Positions 1-8,668 are shown, counted from the first letter of the stretch. The stretch: 64,000 nt of DNA from Fimbriimonadaceae bacterium (GCA_019454145.1 CP075366.1:1467564-1531563); one strand, 5' to 3'. The notes: generated from the sequence alone by a model not told the origin. A program made the numbers and translations.

Positions 1-645
1 AGTGGATCTGATGTTGGGGCAAGCCCTGGCGCAGTAAGCGGAGGCTCTGCGGTGCCGTTTTCAACTCCAGCGTTTCAACAATATGCGAATGAAATTGCCG
101 CCGATGAACTGGCGCATGTCCGATTTTTAAGAGCAGCACTCGGCAGCGCGGCCGTCGATAGACCGGCAATCAATCTCTCTACAAGCTTCGACGCGGCCGC
201 GCAAGCTGCGGGCATTGGTGCAAGTTTCAACCCATTCGCCGACGAAGTCAGCTTTTTGGTCGGAGCTTTTGTTTTTGAAGATGTTGGAGTCACGGCCTAC
301 AAAGGCGCGTCCCCTCTCATCTCTAACAAAACTTATCTTGAAGCTGCCGCTGGAATTTTGGGTGTTGAAGCTTATCACGCGGGAATGGTACGAACTGTTC
401 TGTATTCGATAGGCGGTGCCGCGGTTACTAATGCACAGGCAATTTCCGATCTCCGCGATATGGCGGACGGGCCTGATGATAAAGACCAGGGAATAACTGA
501 TGGTGCAAATGCAAACATCGTTCCAACCGATGCTAATGGAATCGCATTTAGCCGCTCGACTTCAGAAGTATTGGGCATCGTCTACCTTGGAGGCTCTGGA
601 TCAGGTGGTTTCTACCCGAACGGCCTCAATGGCAACATAGCGTAA
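1..645 (+). CDS. Ferritin-like domain protein, 5' end cut by window edge
   Basis: The frame is open from base 1 to a TAA at 643-645, so the start lies outside the window; the GTG at 52 is only an internal codon. The visible 214 residues look like the Ferritin_2 / desiccation-related (PCC13-62-like) family: a helix with an E-x-x-A-D-E-L-A-H metal-ligand pattern near the start, a central helix with FEDVGVTAYKGA, and a later E-A-Y-H-A-G-M helix, as expected of a four-helix bundle. The C-terminal 60 residues are Asp/Gly/Ser-rich with a glycine-rich end. Members are usually exported and often linked to stress, but their chemistry is not established. A hairpin follows the stop. Family call fairly confident, function unknown. 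Confidence 0.75.
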   Translation, partial: SGSDVGASPGAVSGGSAVPFSTPAFQQYANEIAADELAHVRFLRAALGSAAVDRPAINLSTSFDAAAQAAGIGASFNPFADEVSFLVGAFVFEDVGVTAYKGASPLISNKTYLEAAAGILGVEAYHAGMVRTVLYSIGGAAVTNAQAISDLRDMADGPDDKDQGITDGANANIVPTDANGIAFSRSTSEVLGIVYLGGSGSGGFYPNGLNGNIA

Positions 646-652
646 GAGTTAA

Positions 653-673
653 GAAGGGCAGAAACTGCCCTTC
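653..673. terminator. Hairpin between convergent genes
   Basis: A 9-bp perfect stem (GAAGGGCAG/CTGCCCTTC) with an AAA loop lies between the stop of the ferritin-like gene and the stop of the antiporter gene on the other strand. There is no real T-tract on either side, so it is at best a weak bidirectional terminator. Confidence 0.45.
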
Positions 674-681
674 CTCTCAAT

Positions 682-1917
682 CTAAACAGAAATCAATTTG
701 AGTTTCTTCATTAGCGGCATCATCGAAAGCCCTTGCACGAGAACCGAGAATGCGACAACACCAAACGCAACTGCGATAATCTCATCCCTTCTTGGCAAAT
801 CGTTTGGCAATCCGTAAGCAAGGGCCAACGCCAAAGCACCTTTAAGTCCGCCCCAAAACAGCACATGCTGGTGCGAGCGTTCTATTTTATGCTCCGACTT
901 TGCAAAAAAAGCAGAAATCACGTATACAGAAATCGCGCGACCAATTAGAGAAGTCAAAATCGCCAAACCAATCACGTCCAAATGCTCAATCAATCCACGC
1001 GCGAGTGCTTCCTCCTGAACACCAATCAACAGAAAGATGATGGAGTTAGAAAGAAAAGCCGCGAATTCCCAAAACGCTCCGACTGCTTCTCTGCCTGCAT
1101 CGGTAATCGCTCCAATATGCCCTAGATTCCCGATCATTAGGCCAGCCACCAGTACGGCTAAAACTCCCGAGCAATGAAAATGCTCTGCAAGCAAAAATGA
1201 TCCAAATGCTGCGACCGCCGCAAATGTGAGTTCGATAAGATGCTCTTCTGTACGACCAGCCAGGTACAAGGCCAATCCCGCTACGACGGCTCCGCAGAGT
1301 ACGCCTCCTCCTATTTCACGGATGAGCGCAAAGCCAATGTAGCCAGCATCCACGTGGATACCACTGGCCCAAATGCCAAGGATGCTAAAAAGCACCGCCG
1401 CAAAACCGTCGTTGAACAAGCTTTCCGCCTCAACCAGTATTCGTAAACGGCCCTCAACCTTGAGTTCCTTGAACATTGCAATAACAGAAACCGGGTCAGT
1501 TGCAGCAATGAGCGCGCCAAAAATAAGGGCGGCGGGCAATGTCCAACCCACTAAGGCAGACATACTAAAGCCGACAATTAATGCAGAAATTCCGACCCCG
1601 ATAGAGGCGAGCACCAAAATTGGAACCGCATTCTTTTTCAGTTCTTTCCATTGCAAAAAGAACGCAGCTTCAAACACCAGCGGTGGTAACAGAACACTGA
1701 AAATTAACTCCTTGGTGAGAGGGTATCCCTCAAGAACACCTACCCATCCCATCACACCGCCAGCTATGACTAATCCAACCGTATACGGCAACCGAACGCG
1801 CCGCGCAACCAACGCGACAACTGCCGCTATGATAAGCAAGATTTCGATTCTTTCTAGGGATAGTATGACGTTCTGCAGATATCTTCTACCCGAGTTTGCC
1901 AATCCCGTTGCAAGCAC
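682..1917 (-). CDS. NhaP-type Na+(K+)/H+ antiporter (CPA1 family)
   Basis: A 411-residue polytopic membrane protein with 11-12 predicted helices. Hallmarks of CPA1 sodium/proton exchangers are visible: the N-terminal VRLPYTVGLVIAG helix, the ATDPVSV motif near residue 140, and the ND pair in LFNDGFAAVLFS near residue 168, which forms the ion site in NhaP. It lacks the long cytoplasmic RCK/TrkA tail of some homologues. It should export Na+ or K+ in exchange for protons at the inner membrane. It is monocistronic, downstream of tRNA-Val with its own possible promoter. Ion specificity cannot be read from sequence. Confidence 0.88.
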   Translation of the reverse strand: MLATGLANSGRRYLQNVILSLERIEILLIIAAVVALVARRVRLPYTVGLVIAGGVMGWVGVLEGYPLTKELIFSVLLPPLVFEAAFFLQWKELKKNAVPILVLASIGVGISALIVGFSMSALVGWTLPAALIFGALIAATDPVSVIAMFKELKVEGRLRILVEAESLFNDGFAAVLFSILGIWASGIHVDAGYIGFALIREIGGGVLCGAVVAGLALYLAGRTEEHLIELTFAAVAAFGSFLLAEHFHCSGVLAVLVAGLMIGNLGHIGAITDAGREAVGAFWEFAAFLSNSIIFLLIGVQEEALARGLIEHLDVIGLAILTSLIGRAISVYVISAFFAKSEHKIERSHQHVLFWGGLKGALALALAYGLPNDLPRRDEIIAVAFGVVAFSVLVQGLSMMPLMKKLKLISV

Positions 1918-1987
1918 TAAGCAGTACTAGGGGAGTTGAAGAAATGCGCGTTCGCTGATCATTCCGAAGGTGAAAACTGTTGACACT

Positions 1988-2016
1988 CTTATAATTCTAG
2001 TCGCTACCCACCACAA
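1988..2016 (-). promoter_or_regulatory. Possible sigma-70 promoter of the antiporter gene
   Basis: On the minus strand TTGTGG (2011-2016) and TATAAG (1988-1993) are separated by 17 bases, about 70 bases upstream of the antiporter start and just past the tRNA 3' end. Pattern match only. Confidence 0.4.
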
Positions 2017-2027
2017 CAGAGAACAAA

Positions 2028-2102
2028 TGGTGCGCGATACTGGATTTGAACCAGTGACCCCTTCGGTGTGAACGAAGTGCTCTACCACTGAGCTAATCGC
2101 GC
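2028..2102 (-). tRNA. tRNA-Val (anticodon CAC)
   Basis: The minus strand folds into a complete 75-nt cloverleaf: acceptor GCGCGAT/ATCGCGC, D arm GCTC-AGTGGTA-GAGC, anticodon arm CTTCG-TTCACAC-CGAAG, five-base variable loop GGGTC, T arm ACTGG-TTCAAAT-CCAGT, discriminator A, and an encoded CCA. The seven-base loop places CAC at positions 34-36, reading GUG valine codons. All stems are perfectly paired. Confidence 0.96.
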
Positions 2103-2175
2103 GCCGGATTCAAAACGATACCCTACGCCAAACCAACTCGCCAAGGACAAATGAACTGCACGATTTCTTAATGAT

Positions 2176-3870
2176 ATGCAACTTCAGGAGCCATTTGCCA
2201 GGTATGTATTTCTTATGACAGCCTCCTTTATTCTTGCTCTCCTGCTCAGCCAGCAAGAACTACCAAGCCAAACCTATTCCGCCTTGACTGATAAAGCATA
2301 CACGCTATACGGTGAAGGCAAATTTTCTGAAGCAGCCGATTCATTCAAAAAGGCACTTGATCTCTTCCCGGAAGATGGCCAAGTCTGGATGACCTACGCT
2401 CAAGCTTGCCTGCGCGCCGACCGCACCGCTGAAGGAATCGCGGCTGGCACAAAGGTGATTGAATTAGGCTCGTTTGGAGCAAAGGTCAAAGCCACCGCAT
2501 ATTTCGAAATCGCGGCGGGTTACTGCAAGTTGAAGGATGAAAAAAACGCTTGGAAAAATCTGGAGCTTGCCATGCAGGCAGGTTTCCGTGACCTCAAAAC
2601 CGTTCAAACTGACAGTCGCCTGGAACTCCTTCATAGTAACCCTAAATGGGAAGATTTAGCCGCAACGAAAGATGTCACAAAAATGACGCGGGATGAAGGC
2701 TGGCGATACGACACCTGGCTCTTGGATCGAGAACTCCGCCGAATTCATTTCAACCCATATATTCGAGTGACGCCGGAACAAAGAGATGGCTGGATCAGAA
2801 TCATCAATTCTGGAATACCGAATTGGAGCGATGAGAAGATTCAAGTAGAACTCATGAAGTACGTCGCAAGCTTTGGCGACGGGCATACCAATATTCGGAT
2901 TCCATCGTTGCAACGACCGAAAATACAACTCTTTTGGTTTAAGGAGGGAATCTATGTCACCGCAACCGCGCCAGAACACAAGGATATTCTCGGAGCAAAG
3001 ATTATCGCAGTTGAAGGAAAACCAGTGGAAGAGCTCGCTACATTGGCAGAACCGTTGATATGCCACGAAAATCCTCAACTCATAAAAGCTCAGGTTCCAA
3101 ACGTTATTACCAATACCACCGTTCTCAAAGGTTTGGGGCTCAATCCAAAGAGTGGCGAAGTTAACCTAACGGTTGAAACCGTGTCCGGCGATAAAGCGAG
3201 CGTGGCTCTGCCTTTAAGTGCCGATTTTCAAGTAAAGCCAGACTGGGCACTTCTCTCAACTAATTCACAAATTCTCACTTTGAAGAATCGTGTTGATCCT
3301 TATTGGTTTGAGCACATTCCAGAACTAAACGCGGTTTACTTCCAATACAATTCGGTACGAAGCAATCCACAAAATCCCTTGCCCCAGTTTGCTGAGAGTA
3401 TGTATAAATTTATCGACGAAAATAAAATTCAGCGATTGATCATTGATGTCCGATGGAACGGGGGAGGCAATACGTTTCTCAGTAAACCGTTTATTGATGG
3501 GCTGCTTGAAAGGCGGTCACTGAAGAGTTCTCCAAACCTATTTGTGATTATTGGGCGCAACACTTATTCCGCCGCTCAAAACTTTACGACAGATATTGGA
3601 CGGGCTTGCCAACCGATTTACGTAGGCGAGCCTACAGGTTCCAGCCCGAATTTTATTGGCGAGTCAATTCCCTACTCTTTGCCATACAGCAAAATGTCTG
3701 GAACTGTTTCTGACCTTTATTGGCAACGCTCGTGGCCGATGGATGACCGAATCTGGATTGCCCCGGATCTGCCTGCCACGCCGAGTTTCCAAGCATTTGC
3801 CAATGGCAAAGATCCGGCAATGGAAGCAATAAAAGCTTTTATTCAAAGCTCTGAAAAATCAGAAAAGTAA
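2176..3870 (+). CDS. TPR-containing S41 (tail-specific-like) peptidase
   Basis: A 564-residue protein with an N-terminal hydrophobic segment (residues 10-26, VFLMTASFILALLLSQQ), probably a signal peptide or anchor. TPR-like helices follow at about 34-110 (YGEGKFSEAADSFKKALDLFPED). The C-terminal half is an S41 peptidase domain: LIIDVRWNGGGNTF, then RNTYSAAQNF with the probable nucleophile Ser465, then YVGEPTGSSPNF. No clear PDZ domain separates the parts. S41 enzymes cleave periplasmic or extracellular proteins near their C-termini; the substrate here is unknown. An in-frame ATG at 2215 is an alternative start just before the hydrophobic stretch. A strong terminator follows. Confidence 0.8.
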   Translation: MQLQEPFARYVFLMTASFILALLLSQQELPSQTYSALTDKAYTLYGEGKFSEAADSFKKALDLFPEDGQVWMTYAQACLRADRTAEGIAAGTKVIELGSFGAKVKATAYFEIAAGYCKLKDEKNAWKNLELAMQAGFRDLKTVQTDSRLELLHSNPKWEDLAATKDVTKMTRDEGWRYDTWLLDRELRRIHFNPYIRVTPEQRDGWIRIINSGIPNWSDEKIQVELMKYVASFGDGHTNIRIPSLQRPKIQLFWFKEGIYVTATAPEHKDILGAKIIAVEGKPVEELATLAEPLICHENPQLIKAQVPNVITNTTVLKGLGLNPKSGEVNLTVETVSGDKASVALPLSADFQVKPDWALLSTNSQILTLKNRVDPYWFEHIPELNAVYFQYNSVRSNPQNPLPQFAESMYKFIDENKIQRLIIDVRWNGGGNTFLSKPFIDGLLERRSLKSSPNLFVIIGRNTYSAAQNFTTDIGRACQPIYVGEPTGSSPNFIGESIPYSLPYSKMSGTVSDLYWQRSWPMDDRIWIAPDLPATPSFQAFANGKDPAMEAIKAFIQSSEKSEK

Positions 3871-3875
3871 AAATA

Positions 3876-3912
3876 TTGTGGGTTCAGCTTTGTTAGAATG
3901 CTGAACCCACAA
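3876..3912. terminator. Bidirectional intrinsic terminator
   Basis: A 13-bp perfect stem (TTGTGGGTTCAGC/GCTGAACCCACAA) with an 11-base loop sits between two convergent genes. It is T-rich on the plus side (TTTATTGTTT) and preceded by A-rich sequence, so it can serve both the TPR-S41 gene and the PEP-CTERM gene. Confidence 0.85.
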
Positions 3913-3926
3913 TTTATTGTTTGCTT

Positions 3927-4766
3927 TTAGGAGTTTTTGCGCTTGCGAGCAACCAGGGCCGCAATACCAGCACCAAGAACCATCATGCTCGCTGGTTCTG
4001 GAACTGGATTGATTCCTGTAGTTTGGTAGATTTGGTTCGCGATGGTTGGAGTGATTGTCGCATACCAGTTTTTAGCACCGTACTGCTCAAATTCTCCTCC
4101 AGAAAGAACTCCCCAAATTTTGCCACTGTTATCCAGGAGCATACTTCCGCTATCGCCAGGAGCACCAAATCCTTCGTAGAATCGGGCACCGTTTGCTGGT
4201 GATGTAAATTCGTCTATCAACATGAATTGCGATTCGCCGTTGAATACTCGAGTTTGAGTCGAATTTAAAACTGTTTGCATACCGCGACGGTTATTATCAT
4301 AAAGCCAGTTTCCACCCATAGTGCCAACTTGACCGTGTCCACCGTAACCAGCTGAATCAAACTCGGTACCTAAAGTATAAACACCACTCGTGTTGAGGCC
4401 CGGCGTAAATACGTTTCTATTCCACCCACTGATTTTGAAGATTGAGACATCAACTCCCGCAAATCCGATTGCTTGAGTGATGGAGTAACTGCCGCCATCG
4501 CCAAAAGTGAATGTTCCTGTGTTGCCGGTTGTAATAACATGCTTTGCGGAAATACCCCAAGCTTGACCACCGGTTCCAATTCCAAGGAAGGTTCCAGTTC
4601 CAAACCCACCGCCAACATTGACTTTTCCAACGCCTAAAAATCGGGATGTTGCGCCAAACGCCTGCATTTCTGCATCCGTTCGACCATCCCGCCAAACAAT
4701 GGCCTGACTCATCACGGGAACAACCGCTACAACACCAACCGCAAACGCGACTAAACCTTTCTTCAT
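3927..4766 (-). CDS. PEP-CTERM-anchored trypsin-like serine protease
   Basis: A 279-residue exported protein. Residues 1-22 form a signal peptide (MKKGLVAFAVGVVAVVPVMS). The middle is a degenerate chymotrypsin-fold domain in which I place the triad at His76 (ISAKHVI), Asp106 (GVDVSIFKI) and Ser206 (GAPGDSGSMLL). Residues 255-279 are a textbook PEP-CTERM tail: VPEP, a hydrophobic helix, then RKRK. Such proteins are exported and then processed and sorted by an exosortase, not seen in this window. The start is the ATG at 4766, preceded by TTGGAGGG; a longer TTG reading from 4784 would begin inside that ribosome-binding site. It lies 113 bases downstream of the anti-sigma gene on the same strand. 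Confidence 0.82.
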   Translation of the reverse strand: MKKGLVAFAVGVVAVVPVMSQAIVWRDGRTDAEMQAFGATSRFLGVGKVNVGGGFGTGTFLGIGTGGQAWGISAKHVITTGNTGTFTFGDGGSYSITQAIGFAGVDVSIFKISGWNRNVFTPGLNTSGVYTLGTEFDSAGYGGHGQVGTMGGNWLYDNNRRGMQTVLNSTQTRVFNGESQFMLIDEFTSPANGARFYEGFGAPGDSGSMLLDNSGKIWGVLSGGEFEQYGAKNWYATITPTIANQIYQTTGINPVPEPASMMVLGAGIAALVARKRKNS

Positions 4767-4879
4767 TACTTTAATGCCCTCCAAGGCAAATCAAGTCTTG
4801 GCAACCCAAGAACAATGAGCTTAGTTTACGGCATAGCAAGAGAGAGGGTGTAAAGAACTGGTAGTTTCACTAGGAATAT

Positions 4880-5113
4880 CTACTCACAACAATCAAAACT
4901 ATCAAAAATCCTTGCCGTAAGTCCCTTGGGTAGCTCTTCGCCCGCACAGTTTTTAACAAGAATCAACATTGAATTCTCCCAACGAAACGCATTTGCGCAA
5001 CTGCCACACTCACCCAAATGTTTTTGCACCTCTTCCTGTTCTTTTGTAGAGAGTTCTCGATCCAAATACTGAGCCATGTGCTTGATTACTTCGCGACAAT
5101 CCATCTCATGCAT
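4880..5113 (-). CDS. Zinc-finger anti-sigma factor (zf-HC2-like)
   Basis: A 77-residue protein with the anti-sigma zinc-finger signature H-x3-C-x2-C in KHLGECGSCANAF (around residues 31-43) and an upstream Cys in the first helix (MDCREVIKHMAQYLDREL). This matches the ZAS/zf-HC2 domain that binds ECF sigma factors. Unlike many anti-sigmas it has no transmembrane segment, so it would be soluble, as in RsrA-type redox-responsive regulators; the extra C-terminal cysteines (DCC) fit that idea but prove nothing. Its ATG overlaps the sigma gene stop by 8 bases, so translation is coupled. Confidence 0.85.
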   Translation of the reverse strand: MHEMDCREVIKHMAQYLDRELSTKEQEEVQKHLGECGSCANAFRWENSMLILVKNCAGEELPKGLTARIFDSFDCCE

Positions 5114-5672
5114 AAGAAACTGCCTCCACTATTCCTCGGCTAACTGCCAAATCCCACAGTGCGACTTGCAGTAATTTCCTGGCTCTGTGAAGCCGAGATC
5201 GCACCGTTCCAACCGGAATATTCAATGTATCTGAAATCTCTTCGTAGCTCATCTCACCTGTAAAGTACAGCGCGCTCACTTCCCTAAACTCGCTGGGCAA
5301 ATTATCCAACGCTTGCTTGACCTCAGCGGTATCAATTTTATTGAATAGTATTTCGGCTGGATCATCAGCTCCTGCAATTCCTACTTCTCTGGCTTGCAAA
5401 TACAAATAGGGTTCTGGATCTGCATCAATTGAGACTGTTTGAACTTCTTTCTTTCCAGCCCGACGATAGAACGCATTGGTTAAAATTTTAAAGAACCATG
5501 CCTTAAAATTGGTCCCTACTGTGAAACTATCGCGACCTCGAAATGCTGAAATACTTGCTTCTTGCAGTAAATCTTCAGCCGCTTCATGGTCGCCGCTATT
5601 TAAGCGAACCGCGTAACCGTATGCCAAGCCAAGAATTTCCCCTAGCTCCCGCTCAAAAGTGGCCCTGTCCAC
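5106..5672 (-). CDS. ECF (RpoE-like) sigma factor
   Basis: 188 residues from a GTG start. Region 2 (about 20-90) includes HEAAEDLLQEASISAFRGRDSF and FKAWFFKILTNAFYRR, the core-binding and -10-reading helices. Region 4 (about 125-180) includes LPSEFREVSALYFTGEMSYEEISDTLNIPVGTVRSRLHRARKLL, the -35-reading helix-turn-helix. There is no region 3, as expected for group IV sigma factors. It is the first gene of a sigma/anti-sigma pair; the downstream PEP-CTERM protease gene could be a target by proximity, which is inference. Confidence 0.93.
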   Translation of the reverse strand: MDRATFERELGEILGLAYGYAVRLNSGDHEAAEDLLQEASISAFRGRDSFTVGTNFKAWFFKILTNAFYRRAGKKEVQTVSIDADPEPYLYLQAREVGIAGADDPAEILFNKIDTAEVKQALDNLPSEFREVSALYFTGEMSYEEISDTLNIPVGTVRSRLHRARKLLQVALWDLAVSRGIVEAVSYA

Positions 5673-5739
5673 AATCTATTCCAATGCAATTATAGAACGA
5701 ATCGTTCCGTAAATAGAAAAGCTTGGGCACATTATTAAA

Positions 5740-5773
5740 AATCCTTGTCTCAGTGAACGACAAGACAAGGATT
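5740..5773 (-). terminator. Intrinsic terminator of the TetR-S41 operon
   Basis: An 11-bp perfect stem AATCCTTGTCT/AGACAAGGATT with a 12-base loop starts 8 bases past the S41 stop. Read on the minus strand it is followed by TTTAATAAT. Confidence 0.82.
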
Positions 5774-5780
5774 CTAATTT

Positions 5781-6878
5781 CTACTTACCTATTTCGGCAG
5801 AAAGTCGCTTCAGCAAGTCGCCCAAAGCATTTCGGTAATCCTCATCAGATTCTTTGGTCATCAGAGCTTGAACCGCCATCTGTTGAGCAACTTTGAGTGC
5901 GTTAGCTGGGTCCGTGGCAACATCAGGAATTACGCCTTTGCCTTCCCAGTTAGTCTTTGAATATGGATTGATTGCCCTACCGACTGGAATGAAGCACTGA
6001 AAGTGGTCGTTTAGTCGAACATTGCCACCAGGATTTGCGCCGCCCCACGTTGGCTCGCCGATAATCGTTGCGCGTTTCAGTTGCTGCAAGTTGTACGCAC
6101 ATTCCTCAGCACCCGAACCTGTGCGTTTGCTGACAAGAACATAGACTGGTTTATCGACAAATCGTGGTGCGTTGACCGTTTCAAGCGTCCAAAAGTCAAT
6201 TGTACGATCCCCTTGGCGGAAGTAAATGCTGTTGAGATGGACTGGTTTTTCGCTAAAGAAATAGCTGCAAACCATTTGCACTCCAGCAGGATCACCACCT
6301 CCGTTTTGCCGAAGGTCAATGATCATTGCATCTGTATTACTTAAAAAATTAATCGCGGCACCCATTGGCCGTGCCACCTCGTCTGCATCCTGAAATAAAT
6401 TAAAAGAGAAATAGCCGATATTGCCTTCAAGTCTTTCTACTTTTTGAAAATTCGCATTTTGTCGGCGTACCCATTCCTCATATTCTTTGATTTCTGCTTC
6501 CGAAGGTTCTCGAGGATCTTGACGAGGAGGCAACGGATTGCTTGAATACCGGAACCGCAGGTGCGCATCAGTAACCTGTGATTTCAGAATATCGTTAACT
6601 TTTGCTGTAAATTCGACGGGATCGTCGAGTTTCTTGAACGATTCTGTTTCCATCCACTTCTTGAGCTCACGCTCAATTTTTCTTGCCGCTGTAACGTCCA
6701 CATAAATTTCATTCATTTGCGAGATGAGCTCATTTAAGGTGCTTGTTCGCATCTCAAGAGTCAATTTTTCCGCCAATGCTTCGCGAGCGTAATTAGCGGA
6801 GAGTTCCGTCGAAACAGGAATCTGCGGACTCATGTTGGTCTGCAAAATGACGGAGGCAAGCGCGATGGAATAGATCAT
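5781..6878 (-). CDS. S41 family peptidase, IRBP/CtpA-like
   Basis: A 365-residue exported protein with a short hydrophobic N-terminus. The N-terminal helical segment (EIYVDVTAARKIERELKKWM) resembles the domain before the protease core in retinol-binding-protein-like S41 enzymes. The core has NIGYFSFNLFQD, AMIIDLRQNGGGDPAG, then SKRTGSGAEECAYN with Ser255 in the nucleophile position, and IIGEPTWGGANPGG. No PDZ domain is evident. Its ATG overlaps the TetR stop by 4 bases, so it is the second gene of a TetR-controlled operon. The substrate is unknown; regulation by a TetR repressor suggests induction by a small molecule. Confidence 0.82.
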   Translation of the reverse strand: MIYSIALASVILQTNMSPQIPVSTELSANYAREALAEKLTLEMRTSTLNELISQMNEIYVDVTAARKIERELKKWMETESFKKLDDPVEFTAKVNDILKSQVTDAHLRFRYSSNPLPPRQDPREPSEAEIKEYEEWVRRQNANFQKVERLEGNIGYFSFNLFQDADEVARPMGAAINFLSNTDAMIIDLRQNGGGDPAGVQMVCSYFFSEKPVHLNSIYFRQGDRTIDFWTLETVNAPRFVDKPVYVLVSKRTGSGAEECAYNLQQLKRATIIGEPTWGGANPGGNVRLNDHFQCFIPVGRAINPYSKTNWEGKGVIPDVATDPANALKVAQQMAVQALMTKESDEDYRNALGDLLKRLSAEIGK

Positions 6879-7498
6879 CTGGTTTCTCGTTTTTCGTTTG
6901 TCAAAATTGCCGCCACTAACAAATCCACCATGGCGGCGAGTCGGGTACCGACTTCAACAGGGGAGCCCATTTCATCCGGGCTAAGTGAATATGGGATAAA
7001 TGCGTTGGTTGCCAAAAGCATGGAATCTGCCACCGCGCTTACATCACACTTTCGGAATTCTCCGGCAAGAATTCCAGATTCAATCACGCGGGCAAGCAAC
7101 TCTTTCTCACGGGCAAAAAATGCGTTTCGGCGAAGTAAATATTGAGGGCGAACAGCTTCAAAAAGTTCATCCAGGCTCATGGCGTAGGCTCTAACTCGAT
7201 CCAGCCGACCAATGACACGAACCGCAAGCACATCTTCAAGGCGGCGCTGAGAGGTCTCTTCTGAACTCGCGTACTTCTCCATTTCCGCATACACTTGATC
7301 AACAACGCGACCAATTGAGCTCAAGCCTAAATCTTCTTTGTTAACAAAATGATGATAGATGGTTCGCCGGCTAACGCCTGCTTCTCGGGCGACGTCATCC
7401 ATTGTCATCTTACGAAAACCGTAACGCGCCATCAGGCAGTCGCAAGCATCTAATATCGCCTGCGCTGTATTCAGGGCATCTACTGGAGAAGGAACCAC
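6875..7498 (-). CDS. TetR/AcrR-family transcriptional regulator
   Basis: 207 residues from a GTG start. Residues 12-60 form a classic TetR helix-turn-helix: AILDACDCLMARYGFRKMTMDDVAREAGVSRRTIYHHFVNKEDL. The rest is an all-helical ligand-binding and dimerisation domain of ordinary length. A perfect inverted repeat lies 9 bases upstream of the start, the usual place for a TetR operator, implying autorepression of itself and the overlapping S41 peptidase gene. The ligand is unknown. Confidence 0.92.
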   Translation of the reverse strand: MVPSPVDALNTAQAILDACDCLMARYGFRKMTMDDVAREAGVSRRTIYHHFVNKEDLGLSSIGRVVDQVYAEMEKYASSEETSQRRLEDVLAVRVIGRLDRVRAYAMSLDELFEAVRPQYLLRRNAFFAREKELLARVIESGILAGEFRKCDVSAVADSMLLATNAFIPYSLSPDEMGSPVEVGTRLAAMVDLLVAAILTNEKRETR

Positions 7499-7507
7499 AA
7501 AGGTATT

Positions 7508-7534
7508 TTACACAAAAACTGTGAATTTGTGTAA
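7508..7534. promoter_or_regulatory. Palindromic operator candidate for the TetR regulator
   Basis: Perfect 9-bp inverted repeat TTACACAAA-N9-TTTGTGTAA in the 57-base gap between glpX and the TetR gene. Its size, dyad symmetry and position just upstream of the regulator start fit a TetR dimer-of-dimers site. Confidence 0.7.
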
Positions 7535-7555
7535 TTACGCAATATCTTTTAGGCT

Positions 7556-8545
7556 TTAATTCCGTTTTCGGCGGTCTAATAGCGGATTGATTGCTAGCCG
7601 GTGAGTGGTTTCAATTCGACGAATCGTGTGGTTGCTTGATCGCATCACAATAGATTCTGTATACGCGCTACCATGTCGGAACCGTACGCCTTTCAATAGG
7701 TCGCCGGGAGTAATTCCAGTCGCCGCAAAAGTAACGTTGCCTCGGGCCAAATCTTGAGTACGGAACACGCGGTCAACGTCGCCTTCCACCATCTTTTCCG
7801 CCCGCTCTCGCTGACCGTCAATCGTAAATTTGAGACGAGCCTGCATTTCGCCGCCCGTGCAAAGAACTGCCGCCGCCGTAATAACTCCCTCTGGAGCGCC
7901 GCCGATTCCCATTAGGCCGTCAACCCCGCTATCTGGATCAAGAGCCGCAATCGCTACTGAAAGGTCACCATCTGGCACTAAGTGAACGCGGCATCCAGCA
8001 TCACGAAGTTCGGCAATCAATTCTTGATGCCGGGGTCGATCAAGAATCCCAATAATACACTCATCCACATCCTTGCCGAGTGCTTTCGCCATCAGCCGAA
8101 CGTTGATTCGAGCGGGAACCGTGATGTCCACCACTCCGGCGCATTCGGGGCCGACGACCAACTTTTCCATGTAGCAATCGGGGGCATGCATTAAATAGCC
8201 TTCACCTTCCACCGCCGCTGCTAAAACTGCAATCGCATTAGGTGTACCGTTAGCGCAAAGGTTGGTTCCTTCCAGTGGATCAACGGCAATCTGGATTTCG
8301 GGCCCACCTGGGCGGCCCAGCTTTTCACCGATAAACAGCATAGGTGCTTCGTCGCGCTCACCTTCGCCTATAACGATGGTTGCATCCATTTCCATGCTGT
8401 TTAGTTCGTTCCGCATGGCTTCGCAGGCAGCCTGGTCAGCTTCGTCATGCTTCCCCTTGCCTACCCACTTCGATGCCGCTAATGCCGCTGACTCAGTCAC
8501 TCGCAAAAAGTCTAAGTGTCTGTATTGATCCACGTTGATCCCCAC
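7556..8545 (-). CDS. glpX: Class II fructose-1,6-bisphosphatase
   Basis: A 329-residue cytosolic enzyme that hydrolyses fructose-1,6-bisphosphate to fructose-6-phosphate in gluconeogenesis. Family features are clear: FLRVTESAALAASKWVGKG at the N-terminus, IGEGERDEAPMLFIGE and AVDPLEGTNLCANG (lithium-sensitive phosphatase metal-site motifs), GRPGGPEIQIAVDP and GIGGAPEGVITAAA. The GTG at 8545 has no ribosome-binding site, whereas the GTG at 8533 has GGGGA six bases upstream, so the real protein may start at DQYRHLDFLRV. Some relatives also act on sedoheptulose-1,7-bisphosphate. Confidence 0.95.
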   Translation of the reverse strand: MGINVDQYRHLDFLRVTESAALAASKWVGKGKHDEADQAACEAMRNELNSMEMDATIVIGEGERDEAPMLFIGEKLGRPGGPEIQIAVDPLEGTNLCANGTPNAIAVLAAAVEGEGYLMHAPDCYMEKLVVGPECAGVVDITVPARINVRLMAKALGKDVDECIIGILDRPRHQELIAELRDAGCRVHLVPDGDLSVAIAALDPDSGVDGLMGIGGAPEGVITAAAVLCTGGEMQARLKFTIDGQRERAEKMVEGDVDRVFRTQDLARGNVTFAATGITPGDLLKGVRFRHGSAYTESIVMRSSNHTIRRIETTHRLAINPLLDRRKRN

Positions 8546-8668
8546 AAGTTGAGTTTACAAGGTTCAGAGATTTCGTGCTGGCCTAAGTGAAAGCAAGTGG
8601 GCAAATTGACCGCATTTCAATTCAGTAGTGGCAAACGATCTAGCAAAAATAGTTGCAATCCCATGATG

